Source: Lewinellaceae bacterium (lineage in GTDB: Bacteria; Bacteroidota; Bacteroidia; Chitinophagales; Saprospiraceae). Taken from it: a stretch of DNA of 64,000 nt. Under the pieces are notes generated by a model. It did no database searches. It had not been told where the DNA came from and worked only from the letters and a program-made list of their open reading frames with translations. Within the stretch, counting starts at the first letter, position 1, and each line of letters opens with the position of its first letter. The stretch lies in the NCBI GenBank assembly GCA_020636215.1, contig JACJYG010000016.1, positions 1-64,000 on the forward strand, read 5' to 3'. The translations under genes were made by a program, and so were the position numbers. Below, piece after piece: positions 44,845-53,080 of this stretch.

Positions 44845-45890
44845 ACCAGATAAGGATTTAAGAAAAATTCAGGATGAATAAATAATACTTTATCCGTCGT
44901 TGCAATAGAATTCCCAGCGCTTGATTCACCTTTTGTCAAGGCTCTTATAGCGTCAATATTTTCAGGAACGACGATCGCCTGGTTGTCTACCAGGTAGGCA
45001 TAGAATAGCTCATCTCCTTCCACCTTCAGCATGTCTTCCCAGACAGCTACCTCGTACATGTCGCCGTGCGGCCTGCCCAGGTCAAGCATCAATTCCTTGA
45101 CCGAATTATTAGCGGAAAGCCCGTCTTCATATCTGATAAGCGCAATCCGGGAAGATGTTTTGAAAGCATTTAGTACCTCTTCCTTGCTGGCCGGCCTGGT
45201 AAGCCGCACGGTCCAGTAATGGAGGTGGCTAAGCGTTTCGGGCACTTTCACGGCAGCGGTGACCACATCCAACTCCGGGTCGACACTTTGAGCATCAGGC
45301 CCCTGGTGGCTGGGAATTTCTTTCTCCGGCACGAGGGTATTCATGATGCCGTTCAGGTGGCTCTCCCAGGGGTCGGTCGCCCGGCGAAGCAGCGTCCCTC
45401 TGGCGCTTTTCAGCAACCCCGCCCTTTTAAGAGCTGTAAGGGTTCTGACGATAGAAGTGGTGTTACAGGAGACCACCCGGGTTGAAGTTCTGCCGATCGC
45501 AGTTTCATAGTTGGCTTCCGCCACGAAGGAATGCCCGGTTGTATTGTGGCTTTCTCCACCCTGCACAATAAACTTCACGCCTGCCAGGCGGTACCGTTCT
45601 GCATTCTGAGCGCCGTACTTTTTGGGCGCGCAATCCACTACAATGTCCACTTGTTTCAGCAAGTCGTCTAAAATGCCTGTTACGGTAATGCCGGCTTCCC
45701 GCATTTTTTCAGCCGCTCCGTAACTGAAGGCATACATGGGAATATCTCTGGTATTGGCGACTTTCATCCTCCAATCTGTGGCCACATCGCAAACCCCGAT
45801 CAATTCCATATCCGGCTGAAGCATTACGGCATCTGCCACTCGTTTTCCAATAACGCCGTATCCATTCACGGCTACTTTTATTTTTTCCAT
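44841..45890 (-). CDS. Type II (archaeal-type) glyceraldehyde-3-phosphate dehydrogenase
   Basis: A 349-residue enzyme. It has the NAD(P) motif VNGYGVIGKRVADAV at the N-terminus, the catalytic Cys in VVSCNTTSIVRTL (about residue 140), and the type II blocks DPWESHLNGIMNT and LMLDLGRPHGDMYEV. It differs from the usual bacterial GAPDH (SCTTN motif), so the organism likely has that one elsewhere. The reaction interconverts glyceraldehyde-3-phosphate and 1,3-bisphosphoglycerate. It heads the 10-kb co-directional series down to the universal stress gene and overlaps the PII-like gene by 4 bp. Horizontal transfer is likely. Confidence 0.92.
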   Translation of the reverse strand: MEKIKVAVNGYGVIGKRVADAVMLQPDMELIGVCDVATDWRMKVANTRDIPMYAFSYGAAEKMREAGITVTGILDDLLKQVDIVVDCAPKKYGAQNAERYRLAGVKFIVQGGESHNTTGHSFVAEANYETAIGRTSTRVVSCNTTSIVRTLTALKRAGLLKSARGTLLRRATDPWESHLNGIMNTLVPEKEIPSHQGPDAQSVDPELDVVTAAVKVPETLSHLHYWTVRLTRPASKEEVLNAFKTSSRIALIRYEDGLSANNSVKELMLDLGRPHGDMYEVAVWEDMLKVEGDELFYAYLVDNQAIVVPENIDAIRALTKGESSAGNSIATTDKVLFIHPEFFLNPYLV

Positions 45891-45917
45891 GGTTTTGTAT
45901 TTATTATGATTAGCGTT

Positions 45918-45971
45918 TTATAAGTCCTTGCAGCAACCCATTTTATTAGAGGAGCTGCTTTCCATGAGCAT
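45918..45971 (-). CDS. Possible 17-codon leader peptide upstream of GAPDH
   Basis: A short frame, MLMESSSSNKMGCCKDL, ends 28 bp before the GAPDH start. The CC pair is suggestive in this setting but the length makes chance likely. The rest of the 180-bp gap shows no clear promoter. Confidence 0.15.
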   Translation of the reverse strand: MLMESSSSNKMGCCKDL

Positions 45972-46070
45972 ATCTTTAAAAATAACCAGGTACAGCTCTC
46001 CTCAATTAAATTAAGGGGCCTCTTTTCGATTTAACCTCCTCCTGTTTTTTCATTTTCTCAGAGCTTTTGA

Positions 46071-46745
46071 TCATTCACTGACTTTATTTATTTCCCTCTT
46101 TCCCCGGCCAATCTGTGGAATTATAGCAGGCACTTTTGCCTGGTACTCATAAAATTCCTGCCCGAATCGTGCCGCCAGTTTTTTCTCTTCGTATTTCGAT
46201 AAACGGTAGTACAGGAACAGCAATATGGGCCACATAACCAGCGTGATAATCGTTGGCCACTGGATCAGAAACCCAATCGTGATCAGCATCATCCCCACGT
46301 ACTGCGGGTGTCGGATATGCGCGTAAATGCCGTCTGTAACCAGCTGTTCGCCTGTGGCATGATATATCTTCTTCCAGCCCAGGTAAATGATGTAGATACC
46401 GAAGAAGATGATGCCGTTGGTGATGATATGAAGTACCGACATGGCGACGGTAGAATGAGACAAACCCAAAAATACCAGCACCAGGTGGCCGCTGGAATGG
46501 GAGAACGGATCCAGGACCGGATAGTTGCTGCCCAGCCAGCTTGTCAGCAGGTAGATGGTTAAGGGGAAGCCATACATTTCGGTGAAAAGCGCCGCCAGGA
46601 AACCGATGAACACGCCCATCGAGCGCCACTCGAACTTCTCCCTGGGTTTGACATAACTAAACACGATGAACATAAAAACCAGGAAGACAAACAGGACGGT
46701 AGTCCAGAAACCATAGGCGTAGCCGCCGTAATCTACTCCGTGCAT
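46071..46745 (-). CDS. Isoprenylcysteine methyltransferase-like membrane protein
   Basis: A 224-residue protein with about six membrane helices. The C-terminal third has the SAM-binding signature of the ICMT/PEMT family: GIYAHIRHPQYVGMMLITIG followed by YRLSKYEEKKLAARFGQEF. Bacterial members are common in copper and mercury operons but the substrate is unknown. It follows the SHOCT/Met-rich gene pairs on the same strand. Confidence 0.8.
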   Translation of the reverse strand: MHGVDYGGYAYGFWTTVLFVFLVFMFIVFSYVKPREKFEWRSMGVFIGFLAALFTEMYGFPLTIYLLTSWLGSNYPVLDPFSHSSGHLVLVFLGLSHSTVAMSVLHIITNGIIFFGIYIIYLGWKKIYHATGEQLVTDGIYAHIRHPQYVGMMLITIGFLIQWPTIITLVMWPILLFLYYRLSKYEEKKLAARFGQEFYEYQAKVPAIIPQIGRGKREINKVSE

Positions 46746-46771
46746 AGTAGAATAATTTTTTTGTTTAAGAA

Positions 46772-46799
46772 TTTGCGTAGCGCCAGGAAGCTATGCAAA
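46772..46799. promoter_or_regulatory. Inverted repeat between the SHOCT gene and the ICMT-like gene
   Basis: Arms TTTGCGTAGC and GCTATGCAAA match at 9 of 10 positions across 8 nt. It lies 27 bp before the ICMT-like start and about 110 bp after the SHOCT stop. It could be an operator or an attenuating hairpin. Confidence 0.35.
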
Positions 46800-46908
46800 A
46801 TATAACCACCCTGCCCGGAGGGCGAATGCACCCCTCCTGCAGCACACTGGATATTTTATCATTCCAATTTAGATTATGGTTCAAATAGGAGGCCAGCAGC
46901 CTTCAAAG

Positions 46909-47145
46909 CTAAGTTTCCAGGCCTTCCTCCTTCTCGAGCACCGCCTTGCGTTCTTCGTATTCTTCGGTGGACAAATCCCCGGAAGCGTATCTTTTTTTCA
47001 AGATTTCCAGGGGATTCTCTGTCTCTCTCCTCCTCCTGCCGGAGGCCAGCCAGGGCGTCGCAAAGATCACGATGAGCAACACGATCCAGAAGGCCCACCA
47101 CCAAAGGTGCATGCCCCAGAAATGATATCCGTCATAGAAATGCAT
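46909..47145 (-). CDS. SHOCT-domain small membrane protein (copy A)
   Basis: A 78-residue protein with one membrane helix (WWWAFWIVLLIVIFATPWL) and a C-terminal SHOCT motif (PLEILKKRYASGDLSTEEYE). SHOCT proteins are oligomerising membrane accessory proteins. The N-terminus has His residues (MHFYDGYHFWGMH). It follows the Met-rich protein A and is paired with it, as copy B is with Met-rich protein B. Confidence 0.85.
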   Translation of the reverse strand: MHFYDGYHFWGMHLWWWAFWIVLLIVIFATPWLASGRRRRETENPLEILKKRYASGDLSTEEYEERKAVLEKEEGLET

Positions 47146-47286
47146 GGCGTTAATTTTTAGTGATGTGAATCGTTGAAATCGCTCTTCGCTACTCGCTGTT
47201 CGCTGTTTGCTGTTCGCAGACCGAAGCGAATAGCTCCTGAGAAATACAAGTAATTGATTTTCAAGGGCTATAATCCTGAACTGGCG

Positions 47287-47730
47287 TTAATTTCCCATCA
47301 TCCCCATATCCATCGGCATGCCTTTGTCTTTCATCATTTGCATAGAGGATTGCATGCACTCGTCGCTCATCATGCCTTCCTGGTTCATCATCTTCATCAT
47401 TTGTCCCATCATGTTGCCGTCTTTCATCATGTTGCCCATCATGCCGTGCATCATCTCGGGCTTATCCTTCATCATTTTCATCATGCCGCCCTCGCCCATC
47501 ATCATCCCCATCATTGGTTCGTTTCCCTTCATCATCGTCACGGCGTGTTCGTTCGACATCATTTCGTTCATAAATTCGGTCATCAGCTCATGGTCTCCCA
47601 CAATAGCGGTGAACACTTCTTCTTTAGTTTCCGGATTCTCAAGCATCGCATTGACGTCCGCTGGTTGGGTAGTGCAACCCACTGACAAGAGGATGATTGC
47701 AGCGAGGGAATAAAGCATTGAATTTTTCAT
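47287..47730 (-). CDS. Met-rich copper-binding lipoprotein (copy A)
   Basis: A 147-residue protein with a lipoprotein signal (AAIILLSVGC) and about a third Met in the central region (EPMMGMMMGEGGMMKMMKDK). Repeated MM and MxxM spacings are typical of periplasmic Cu(I)/Ag(I) binding proteins. The N-terminal part (VNAMLENPETKEEVFTAIVG) is nearly the same as in copy B, so the two arose by duplication. Confidence 0.8.
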   Translation of the reverse strand: MKNSMLYSLAAIILLSVGCTTQPADVNAMLENPETKEEVFTAIVGDHELMTEFMNEMMSNEHAVTMMKGNEPMMGMMMGEGGMMKMMKDKPEMMHGMMGNMMKDGNMMGQMMKMMNQEGMMSDECMQSSMQMMKDKGMPMDMGMMGN

Positions 47731-47915
47731 GGTTGTCAGCTCAATTTTGAGTGATTAAAAAATTAGTTTTTGGTTCGGCTATTTCTTGAGAAAGAATTTC
47801 CTTTCCTACGGTTTGTGTACCCACCTTGAAGAGGATTGGGAAACCCTACCCTAACTCAAGCACGGATGATACCGATGAACGGGGTAGAGTCTTCCCACCT
47901 CACACGATGTGTAAT

Positions 47916-48116
47916 TCAAACATTGTCCTCTTCGAGGATTGCCTTTCGTTCTTCATACTCTTGCTCGCTGATCTCGCCGTTGGCAAAGCGACGCCTGAGG
48001 GTATCCAGTGGGTCTTCCTTTTGTGGGCCCCAGGACGGGATATTTTTTCTATTGTTGTTGAAATACCACACGGCGACAACAGCTATGACCACAAGAATTA
48101 TCCAGGAGTACATCAT
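47916..48116 (-). CDS. SHOCT-domain small membrane protein (copy B)
   Basis: A 66-residue protein with one membrane helix (SWIILVVIAVVAVWYF) and a SHOCT motif (PLDTLRRRFANGEISEQEYE followed by ERKAILEE). It lies 12 bp after Met-rich copy B. It aligns with copy A over the SHOCT part only. Confidence 0.82.
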   Translation of the reverse strand: MMYSWIILVVIAVVAVWYFNNNRKNIPSWGPQKEDPLDTLRRRFANGEISEQEYEERKAILEEDNV

Positions 48117-48128
48117 GGTTTACTGTTT

Positions 48129-48608
48129 TTAGTGATGCGAATCGTGGTTCCCTCCTTTGTCGTCTTTCCCTTTGTTCTTGTCTTTCATCATATCCATCTG
48201 CATCCCTTTGTCTTTCATCATTTGCATGCAGGATTGCATGCACTCGTCGCTCATCATGCCTTCCTGTTTCATCTTTTTCATCATTTGTCCCATCATGTCG
48301 CCGTCTTTCATCATTTCGCCCATCATGCCGTGCATCATCTCGGGATTGTCCTTCATCATTTTCATCATGCGTTCGCCCATCATCCTGTCCATCATTTCTT
48401 TGTTTCCTTTCATCATCATCATGGCGTGTTCGTTGGACATCATTTTGCCCATGAATTCGGTCATCAGTTCGTGATCTTCCATAATAGTGGAGAAGACTTT
48501 GTCTTTCGTTTCCGAATTCTCGAGTATCGCGTTGACGTCAGGTTGTTGGGTGTACCCCACTGAGGGGAGAATGACTACAGCGAGGAAAAAAAGCATTACA
48601 TTTTTCAT
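48129..48608 (-). CDS. Met-rich copper-binding exported protein (copy B)
   Basis: A 159-residue paralogue of the protein 0.4 kb downstream. It has a signal peptide (LFFLAVVILPSVGYTQ) without the lipobox Cys, the same VNAILENSETKDKVFSTI block and Met-rich centre (MMDRMMGERMMKMMKDN), and an added Lys/His tail (KDDKGGNHDSHH). So one copy is lipidated and the other likely soluble in the periplasm. Confidence 0.8.
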   Translation of the reverse strand: MKNVMLFFLAVVILPSVGYTQQPDVNAILENSETKDKVFSTIMEDHELMTEFMGKMMSNEHAMMMMKGNKEMMDRMMGERMMKMMKDNPEMMHGMMGEMMKDGDMMGQMMKKMKQEGMMSDECMQSCMQMMKDKGMQMDMMKDKNKGKDDKGGNHDSHH

Positions 48609-48656
48609 GGTTGTTGGTTTATTTTTAATGCAAAAATTAAATGTTGATATCGAGTA

Positions 48657-50018
48657 TTATTTTTTCATCGAAGCTTTTGATGAGGCCGGCTCTTTCCGTC
48701 CATTGTCGTCCGAAGCATATTCAGGCTTAAACCTCCTAATGATCAGTCGATTTGCCTTCTCATAAGTTAAATAGCGCATCATCCAGTTGATGCCGACCAT
48801 CAGTTTGTTCTTTAATCCGGTTATGGAAAATATGTGCACGGTGGACCACAACAGCCAACCGAACCAGCCTATCCAGGTAAACTTGCCGATTTCGGCGACT
48901 GCGTTTTTTTTCCCGATAGTTGCCATGCTGCCTTTATCCCGGTAGCGGAACGCCTTCTTGAATTCGCCGCACTTGATATAATGCAGCAGGTTTCCCGCCA
49001 ACAACTGCGCTTGCTGGATAGCCGCCGGCGCTACCATGGGATGCCCTTTCGGATAATCTGATGAAACCATGGCGGCTACATCTCCAACGGCAAAAATATT
49101 GTCAAATCCCTCCAGCCTGTTGTAGGAGTCTACTATAAGGCGGTTGTTTCCGGTGAACGATGCTGACGGCAGTCCTGGGGGCGTCGTTCCCTGTACGCCG
49201 CCTGTCCAAACAAAAGCTCTTGCCGGAAGGAGTTTCCCCTTATCGAGCAGCACCTTCCTGCCGTCATAATCATTGACAGTGGTGTTCAGCAAGATCTCTA
49301 CATCCAACTTTTTCAGTACTGCCAAAGCATGCCCGGAGGCTTTTTCAGACATGCCACCCAGCAAGCGATCCGTCGCTTCGATGAGATATACCTTCATCCA
49401 GTCTTGGGCGATTTCCGGATAATCCTTGTGAAGTAAGTAGCGTTTGAATTCGGCGAGGGCGCCTGCCAGCTCGACGCCGGCAGGCCCGCCCCCGACAATG
49501 ACAAAATTGGTTAGGGCGTCTTTTTCCTCCGGATCGCAGGTGATGGCGGCTTCCTCGAGGTTTTGCAGCACCCAGCTGCGAATATTGAGGGCTTCACGAA
49601 TGTCTTTGAGTCCTACGCTGTTCTGTTCCACTTCCTGCAAGCCAAAATAATTGGTGGAGCTTCCCGTGGCAATGACCAGGTAGTCGTAACGCACCGAACC
49701 GATATTGGTAAAGACGTCCTTTGTTTCCGGTTCAATCCGCACTACCTCCGCCATGCGGTATACCAGGTTTTTGTATCCCTGGGACAGCTTTCGGATCGGC
49801 GATACGATTGAGTCCGGCTCCAACCCGGCAATGGCCACCTGGTACAGCAATGGCTGGAATTGATGGAAGTTGTTTTTATCCAGCAAAACCACCTGCACCG
49901 GCTTGTTTCGCAGTTTCTTTATCAGGTTGAGGCCAGCAAAGCCCGCCCCGACAACTACGATCCGCAGGAGGTTGGTCGCGGGTAAACAGATAGTGCTATG
50001 TGGACATTGTTTAGCCAT
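48657..50018 (-). CDS. ndh: Type II NADH dehydrogenase (NDH-2)
   Basis: A 453-residue flavoprotein. It has the FAD motif VVVGAGFAGLNLIKKL, the NADH motif IVGGGPAGVELAGALAE, the quinone-site region with APAAIQQAQLLAGNL, and a C-terminal amphipathic/membrane stretch (WFGWLLWSTVHIF). NDH-2 passes electrons from NADH to quinone without pumping protons. It can also reduce Cu(II); a link to copper handling here is inference. Confidence 0.9.
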   Translation of the reverse strand: MAKQCPHSTICLPATNLLRIVVVGAGFAGLNLIKKLRNKPVQVVLLDKNNFHQFQPLLYQVAIAGLEPDSIVSPIRKLSQGYKNLVYRMAEVVRIEPETKDVFTNIGSVRYDYLVIATGSSTNYFGLQEVEQNSVGLKDIREALNIRSWVLQNLEEAAITCDPEEKDALTNFVIVGGGPAGVELAGALAEFKRYLLHKDYPEIAQDWMKVYLIEATDRLLGGMSEKASGHALAVLKKLDVEILLNTTVNDYDGRKVLLDKGKLLPARAFVWTGGVQGTTPPGLPSASFTGNNRLIVDSYNRLEGFDNIFAVGDVAAMVSSDYPKGHPMVAPAAIQQAQLLAGNLLHYIKCGEFKKAFRYRDKGSMATIGKKNAVAEIGKFTWIGWFGWLLWSTVHIFSITGLKNKLMVGINWMMRYLTYEKANRLIIRRFKPEYASDDNGRKEPASSKASMKK

Positions 50019-50043
50019 TCCAAGCGTACTTTAAACTGAAAAT

Positions 50044-50391
50044 CTAGGCTCCATTGCTTTTGCCAGAGGAAACCAAATCAGGCACCTCCGTCAATACCAC
50101 GCAATTATGGACCCCCTCATACGGAGAAGGGGCATAATCATCAGCTTCGGGGTCGTTCGCCCATTGCCCGTCGCCCATCTGGTAACGGAATTCATACTTT
50201 TTGCCAGCCTCGAGATCAACGGTAGCCTGATAAGCCGTTTTAGCCGCTTTCATTCTCAGCCCGTTTTTCCAGTTCCAATCATTGAAATCTCCAACGACCC
50301 GAATCTCTTGGCCCTGTTGAACAGCCTCCAGCGGCAAACTGAAAGTTACTTTACAAAGGCCTTTGTTCTTGAGATGTCTTTTCTTGATCAT
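50044..50391 (-). CDS. Isoamylase early-set (CBM48-like) protein
   Basis: A 115-residue beta-sandwich domain: KVTFSLPLEAVQQGQEIRVV, GDFNDWNWKNGLRM and YEFRYQMGDGQWANDPEADD are the carbohydrate-binding signature of glycogen-active proteins and AMPK beta subunits. It stands alone without a catalytic domain. The 195-bp gap upstream has an imperfect palindrome but no gene. Confidence 0.85.
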   Translation of the reverse strand: MIKKRHLKNKGLCKVTFSLPLEAVQQGQEIRVVGDFNDWNWKNGLRMKAAKTAYQATVDLEAGKKYEFRYQMGDGQWANDPEADDYAPSPYEGVHNCVVLTEVPDLVSSGKSNGA

Positions 50392-50479
50392 AGTTTTTTT
50401 ATTTTTTAAGTAATTCTACTTTGGTAGTTTAAAAGAATTGAAATATAATGTCTCCGATTTTCCTCCCCCTCCTTGCGGG

Positions 50480-50535
50480 CGACCCTCCGATATACACCGG
50501 AGCAGGCTCTCCAGAGGGGTATATTTGGGGGCGAT
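50480..50535. repeat. Imperfect palindrome in the gap after the DUF5676 gene
   Basis: Around GGAG-N6-CTCC an outer ATATAC/GTATAT pair forms an imperfect long hairpin, flanked by CCTCC and GGGGG tracts. It may be a terminator for the upstream genes or a small intergenic repeat. Confidence 0.3.
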
Positions 50536-50586
50536 TCGATAGTTCTTATGTTACCAATAGTTTTTTCGAAAAAAATAGCAATGTTT

Positions 50587-50871
50587 CTATATTTGTGTCC
50601 AGGTACTTATACTGAAATTATAAATCCCGGCAATACACGCTCCTACCAGCCAGCCCAGGATAAAGGATTCCACCAGCCCGATACTCACTTCATAAAAAGG
50701 AATATCCATGCGGATGATGGGGGCAGTGTCCAGGCCATGAAGCAGGCTGTTGAAAAACGATACCGTAGCCTCCTTTCCAACACTCACCAGTACTACAGCA
50801 CAACCGAGGTACAACAAGGCCCAGGTTAATCCTACCGCCAGGCCGAATTTTCTAATGTGAATGGCGTTCAT
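50587..50871 (-). CDS. DUF5676-like small membrane protein
   Basis: A 94-residue protein with two or three membrane helices (FGLAVGLTWALLYLGCAVVL and GLVESFILGWLVGACIAGIYN). The pattern fits DUF5676, found beside metal-efflux genes. An open frame extends 40 codons upstream but that part is Cys/Arg-rich and overlaps the next gene, so the internal ATG (MNAIHIRKFG) was chosen. Confidence 0.7.
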   Translation of the reverse strand: MNAIHIRKFGLAVGLTWALLYLGCAVVLVSVGKEATVSFFNSLLHGLDTAPIIRMDIPFYEVSIGLVESFILGWLVGACIAGIYNFSISTWTQI

Positions 50872-51076
50872 AAGTTTCTTCTTTTTCGTTATGAGAATGG
50901 CCCTGGCTGCTCGCCTGCCCATGACCATGCGGCATAAATAAATGGCAGGCGAACATCGCCACGATGAACAGGAACAGGCCGGTGCTTTCACTTAGCCCCA
51001 ATGCCGGAGCAAAGAATATCAGCAAGAGGGGCAAAGTACAGCCGATCAGCATCCAGAAAAGGCGATTTTTGTTCAT
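50852..51076 (-). CDS. Small membrane protein with His-rich tail
   Basis: A 74-residue protein with two membrane helices (FWMLIGCTLPLLLIFFAPAL and FLFIVAMFACHLFMPHG) and a His/Ser/Glu-rich cytosolic or periplasmic tail (HGHGQASSQGHSHNEKEE). It resembles DUF2933-type proteins. It overlaps the DUF5676-like gene by 20 bp. Confidence 0.65.
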   Translation of the reverse strand: MNKNRLFWMLIGCTLPLLLIFFAPALGLSESTGLFLFIVAMFACHLFMPHGHGQASSQGHSHNEKEETYERHSH

Positions 51077-51308
51077 GTCGGTTGTTGTTTTAAGGCAATA
51101 AACAGGCTTTTCAATCGAATGCAATTGAAAAAAATGGCTTTTGCGACACTAATTTCACAGCTTATTTCCGCCTTTCGCCCCTCTGAAAACGGTAGGAATT
51201 GCCGGCAGCAGACTGGAGGAGCGAAGCGCCCGTATGTGTCACAACCCTTTAACAATCATTAATTTACGACTATTTCTTCACGATCCTTTATGTTCTTTTG
51301 GCTAATGT

Positions 51309-51890
51309 TTACAAGATATTGTCTAAAGGAGAGCGCGGCTTGTCTTTCAGCAGTTTGTACTCGCTCATGCTCATCCCCGTCACTTGTTTGAACTGGCCCG
51401 AGAGGTGATAGATGTTATTATAACCCAGCTCGTAGGCGATTTCCGAAAAATTCAGCTCATCATACTCGATCAGTTCCTTTACCTTTTCAATGCGCAGCAG
51501 GATGAAGTACTTTTCAATCGTGATGCCTTCCGTTTTGGAAAAGGCCTTGCTCAGGCTCCAGTAATCCTTGTGGAGCTTCTCCACAAGAATTTCCGACAAT
51601 TTTTTATCCCGGCTGACCGGGAGGCTGTTGATCATTTCGATCAAGGCAAGTTTTATGGTTTCCGACAGTTGTTCATCTTTGCTTTTGGCAAATTCAAATT
51701 CATCTTCCATCAGGATCTCCTCGATCTGTGAAAAAGAAACTTTTCCTTTCGGAAACCGGAACTTTACCCTGCCCAACCTCATCTCCAGCACTTCTATGCC
51801 CAAGGCTTCCAGGTTTTGGCGGGCTACCTTCAGGCAGCGGCTGCAGATCATATTTTTTATGATCAATTCATGGACTTCGTAAGCTTCCAT
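51309..51890 (-). CDS. AraC-family regulator with N-terminal HMA-like domain (second copy)
   Basis: A 193-residue paralogue of the regulator at 3.2 kb. Residues 1 to about 78 are HMA-like with MICSRC (Cys 16 and 19); the AraC double helix-turn-helix ends YNNIYHLSGQFKQVTGMSMSEY. The linker and helix positions match the first copy throughout, with roughly half the residues conserved by eye. It lies downstream of the cus-type operon on the same strand, separated by about 220 bp in which I see no gene. It likely senses Cu(I) or Ag(I) and controls that operon; this is inference. Confidence 0.85.
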   Translation of the reverse strand: MEAYEVHELIIKNMICSRCLKVARQNLEALGIEVLEMRLGRVKFRFPKGKVSFSQIEEILMEDEFEFAKSKDEQLSETIKLALIEMINSLPVSRDKKLSEILVEKLHKDYWSLSKAFSKTEGITIEKYFILLRIEKVKELIEYDELNFSEIAYELGYNNIYHLSGQFKQVTGMSMSEYKLLKDKPRSPLDNIL

Positions 51891-52111
51891 CTTAGGGAAT
51901 GATTTTAGTGTTAACGGAAATCCAGGCTGGTTATGCCCGGATAAAGAACGGCATGCACAATTACTTACCCCGCCAGGCTTACCGCCGCCGGCCAGGAACC
52001 CACTGGGTCAAGAGAGGATAACCTGTACAATCAGGGCTGATCCACGGATTGACAGGATAAACCTGTAGCTCCTGACGAGGCAGGCTCTTGTGCAGGAAGA
52101 GAAAGAAACCG

Positions 52112-52528
52112 CTAACAAAGGAATGACTGTAACCACGCTTGCCTGTCGTAGACTAAAAGCGGAGGAACGTAATAGAGAAATGGAAAGTATTGCTTCCCAT
52201 ATGAAGGAAGGAGAATACTTTGAGGAGGAACAATGGCGCTCAAGCTCGCCGGGGGGGCGGGAACCTCAATTCCGGTTATCGGAATTTGCTGGTCCTGGCC
52301 GAGCTTGTAATAAGTCGATTCGTTATGGCAACAATCTTTATCTTCTTCGTGGCCTTCCCCGTCCTTGGAACAAGGAGTGACGGCATCTTTGGCACAACAA
52401 CTTCCAAAGCTGAAGAAGAAACTTGTTTTTACGAATTCGTCCTTGCAATAGTGGCTGTTTATCCAAAAGCCTCCGGAGCTGAGGAATACCGAAAAAGCAA
52501 CGGCGATATGGATAATAGCTTTTAACAT
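52112..52528 (-). CDS. HYC_CC_PP family protein (copy 1)
   Basis: A 138-residue exported protein. The name-giving motifs are SHYCKDE after the signal helix (about residue 25), a central SCCAKD and DCCHNE, and PPLLVYDRQAW near the end. Such proteins are placed beside copper efflux genes in Bacteroidota; function is unknown. It follows the HMBD lipoprotein in the cus-type operon. Confidence 0.8.
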   Translation of the reverse strand: MLKAIIHIAVAFSVFLSSGGFWINSHYCKDEFVKTSFFFSFGSCCAKDAVTPCSKDGEGHEEDKDCCHNESTYYKLGQDQQIPITGIEVPAPPASLSAIVPPQSILLPSYGKQYFPFLYYVPPLLVYDRQAWLQSFLC

Positions 52529-52698
52529 AAAGGTTTACATACTATTGCAACAGATGCAATGTGTTCTGTAAAGTTAACAATATATTCTGATGCCATCAAT
52601 GATTAATATCATCCGGAGGCGGTTCTATCCTTGATAGTTTGCTGCCATGCCATATCCGTAGCATGGCTTGAAGCCATACTATGGAAAGGCAACGGGCA

Positions 52699-53049
52699 CT
52701 AATGCGAATGCCCATCTTTTACATGATCTTCCAGGGCAACATAATCCATCCCGCAAACAGGGCACGTACCCGCACTTTCACTGCCGCTGCCTTCGCAGTG
52801 CATGGGGCAGACGTAGGCTGAGGTATATTCTTTTCCTTCTCCGTGAGCAGCGCCGACAGTGGAGGCATCATGATCATGCCCATCATGAGAAGCATCGTGA
52901 TCCTGGCCCTCATCATGGGAAGCTTCCGTATGGGTAGCGTCATGATCATGCCCATTATGATCGTGGGCGCCATTGCTCCCACAAGACAAGGTAAACAAAG
53001 CCATGCTGAACAACAGGGCTAAAATGCCAATTGATTTTAGAGATTTCAT
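52699..53049 (-). CDS. Heavy-metal-binding-domain lipoprotein, His-rich
   Basis: A 116-residue lipoprotein (signal to LFTLSC) with a long His/Asp-rich stretch (AHDHNGHDHDATHTEASHDE and more) and a C-terminal heavy-metal-binding domain YVCPMHCEG followed by GTCPVCGMDY. The domain is the same as that at the start of CusB-like adaptors. It probably buffers Cu or Zn in the periplasm and may donate to the adaptor. It lies 31 bp after the multicopper oxidase gene. Confidence 0.85.
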   Translation of the reverse strand: MKSLKSIGILALLFSMALFTLSCGSNGAHDHNGHDHDATHTEASHDEGQDHDASHDGHDHDASTVGAAHGEGKEYTSAYVCPMHCEGSGSESAGTCPVCGMDYVALEDHVKDGHSH

Positions 53050-53080
53050 CGTTTGAAATTTTATTGGTTGTATGAGAAGA

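Noticed and set aside
47254..48563. Long His-rich reading frames on the plus strand
   Set aside because: They are antisense to the Met-rich genes: ATG read on the other strand gives CAT (His). The minus-strand frames have signal peptides and paralogy, so the plus-strand frames are shadows. The same holds near 4.1-4.6 kb.
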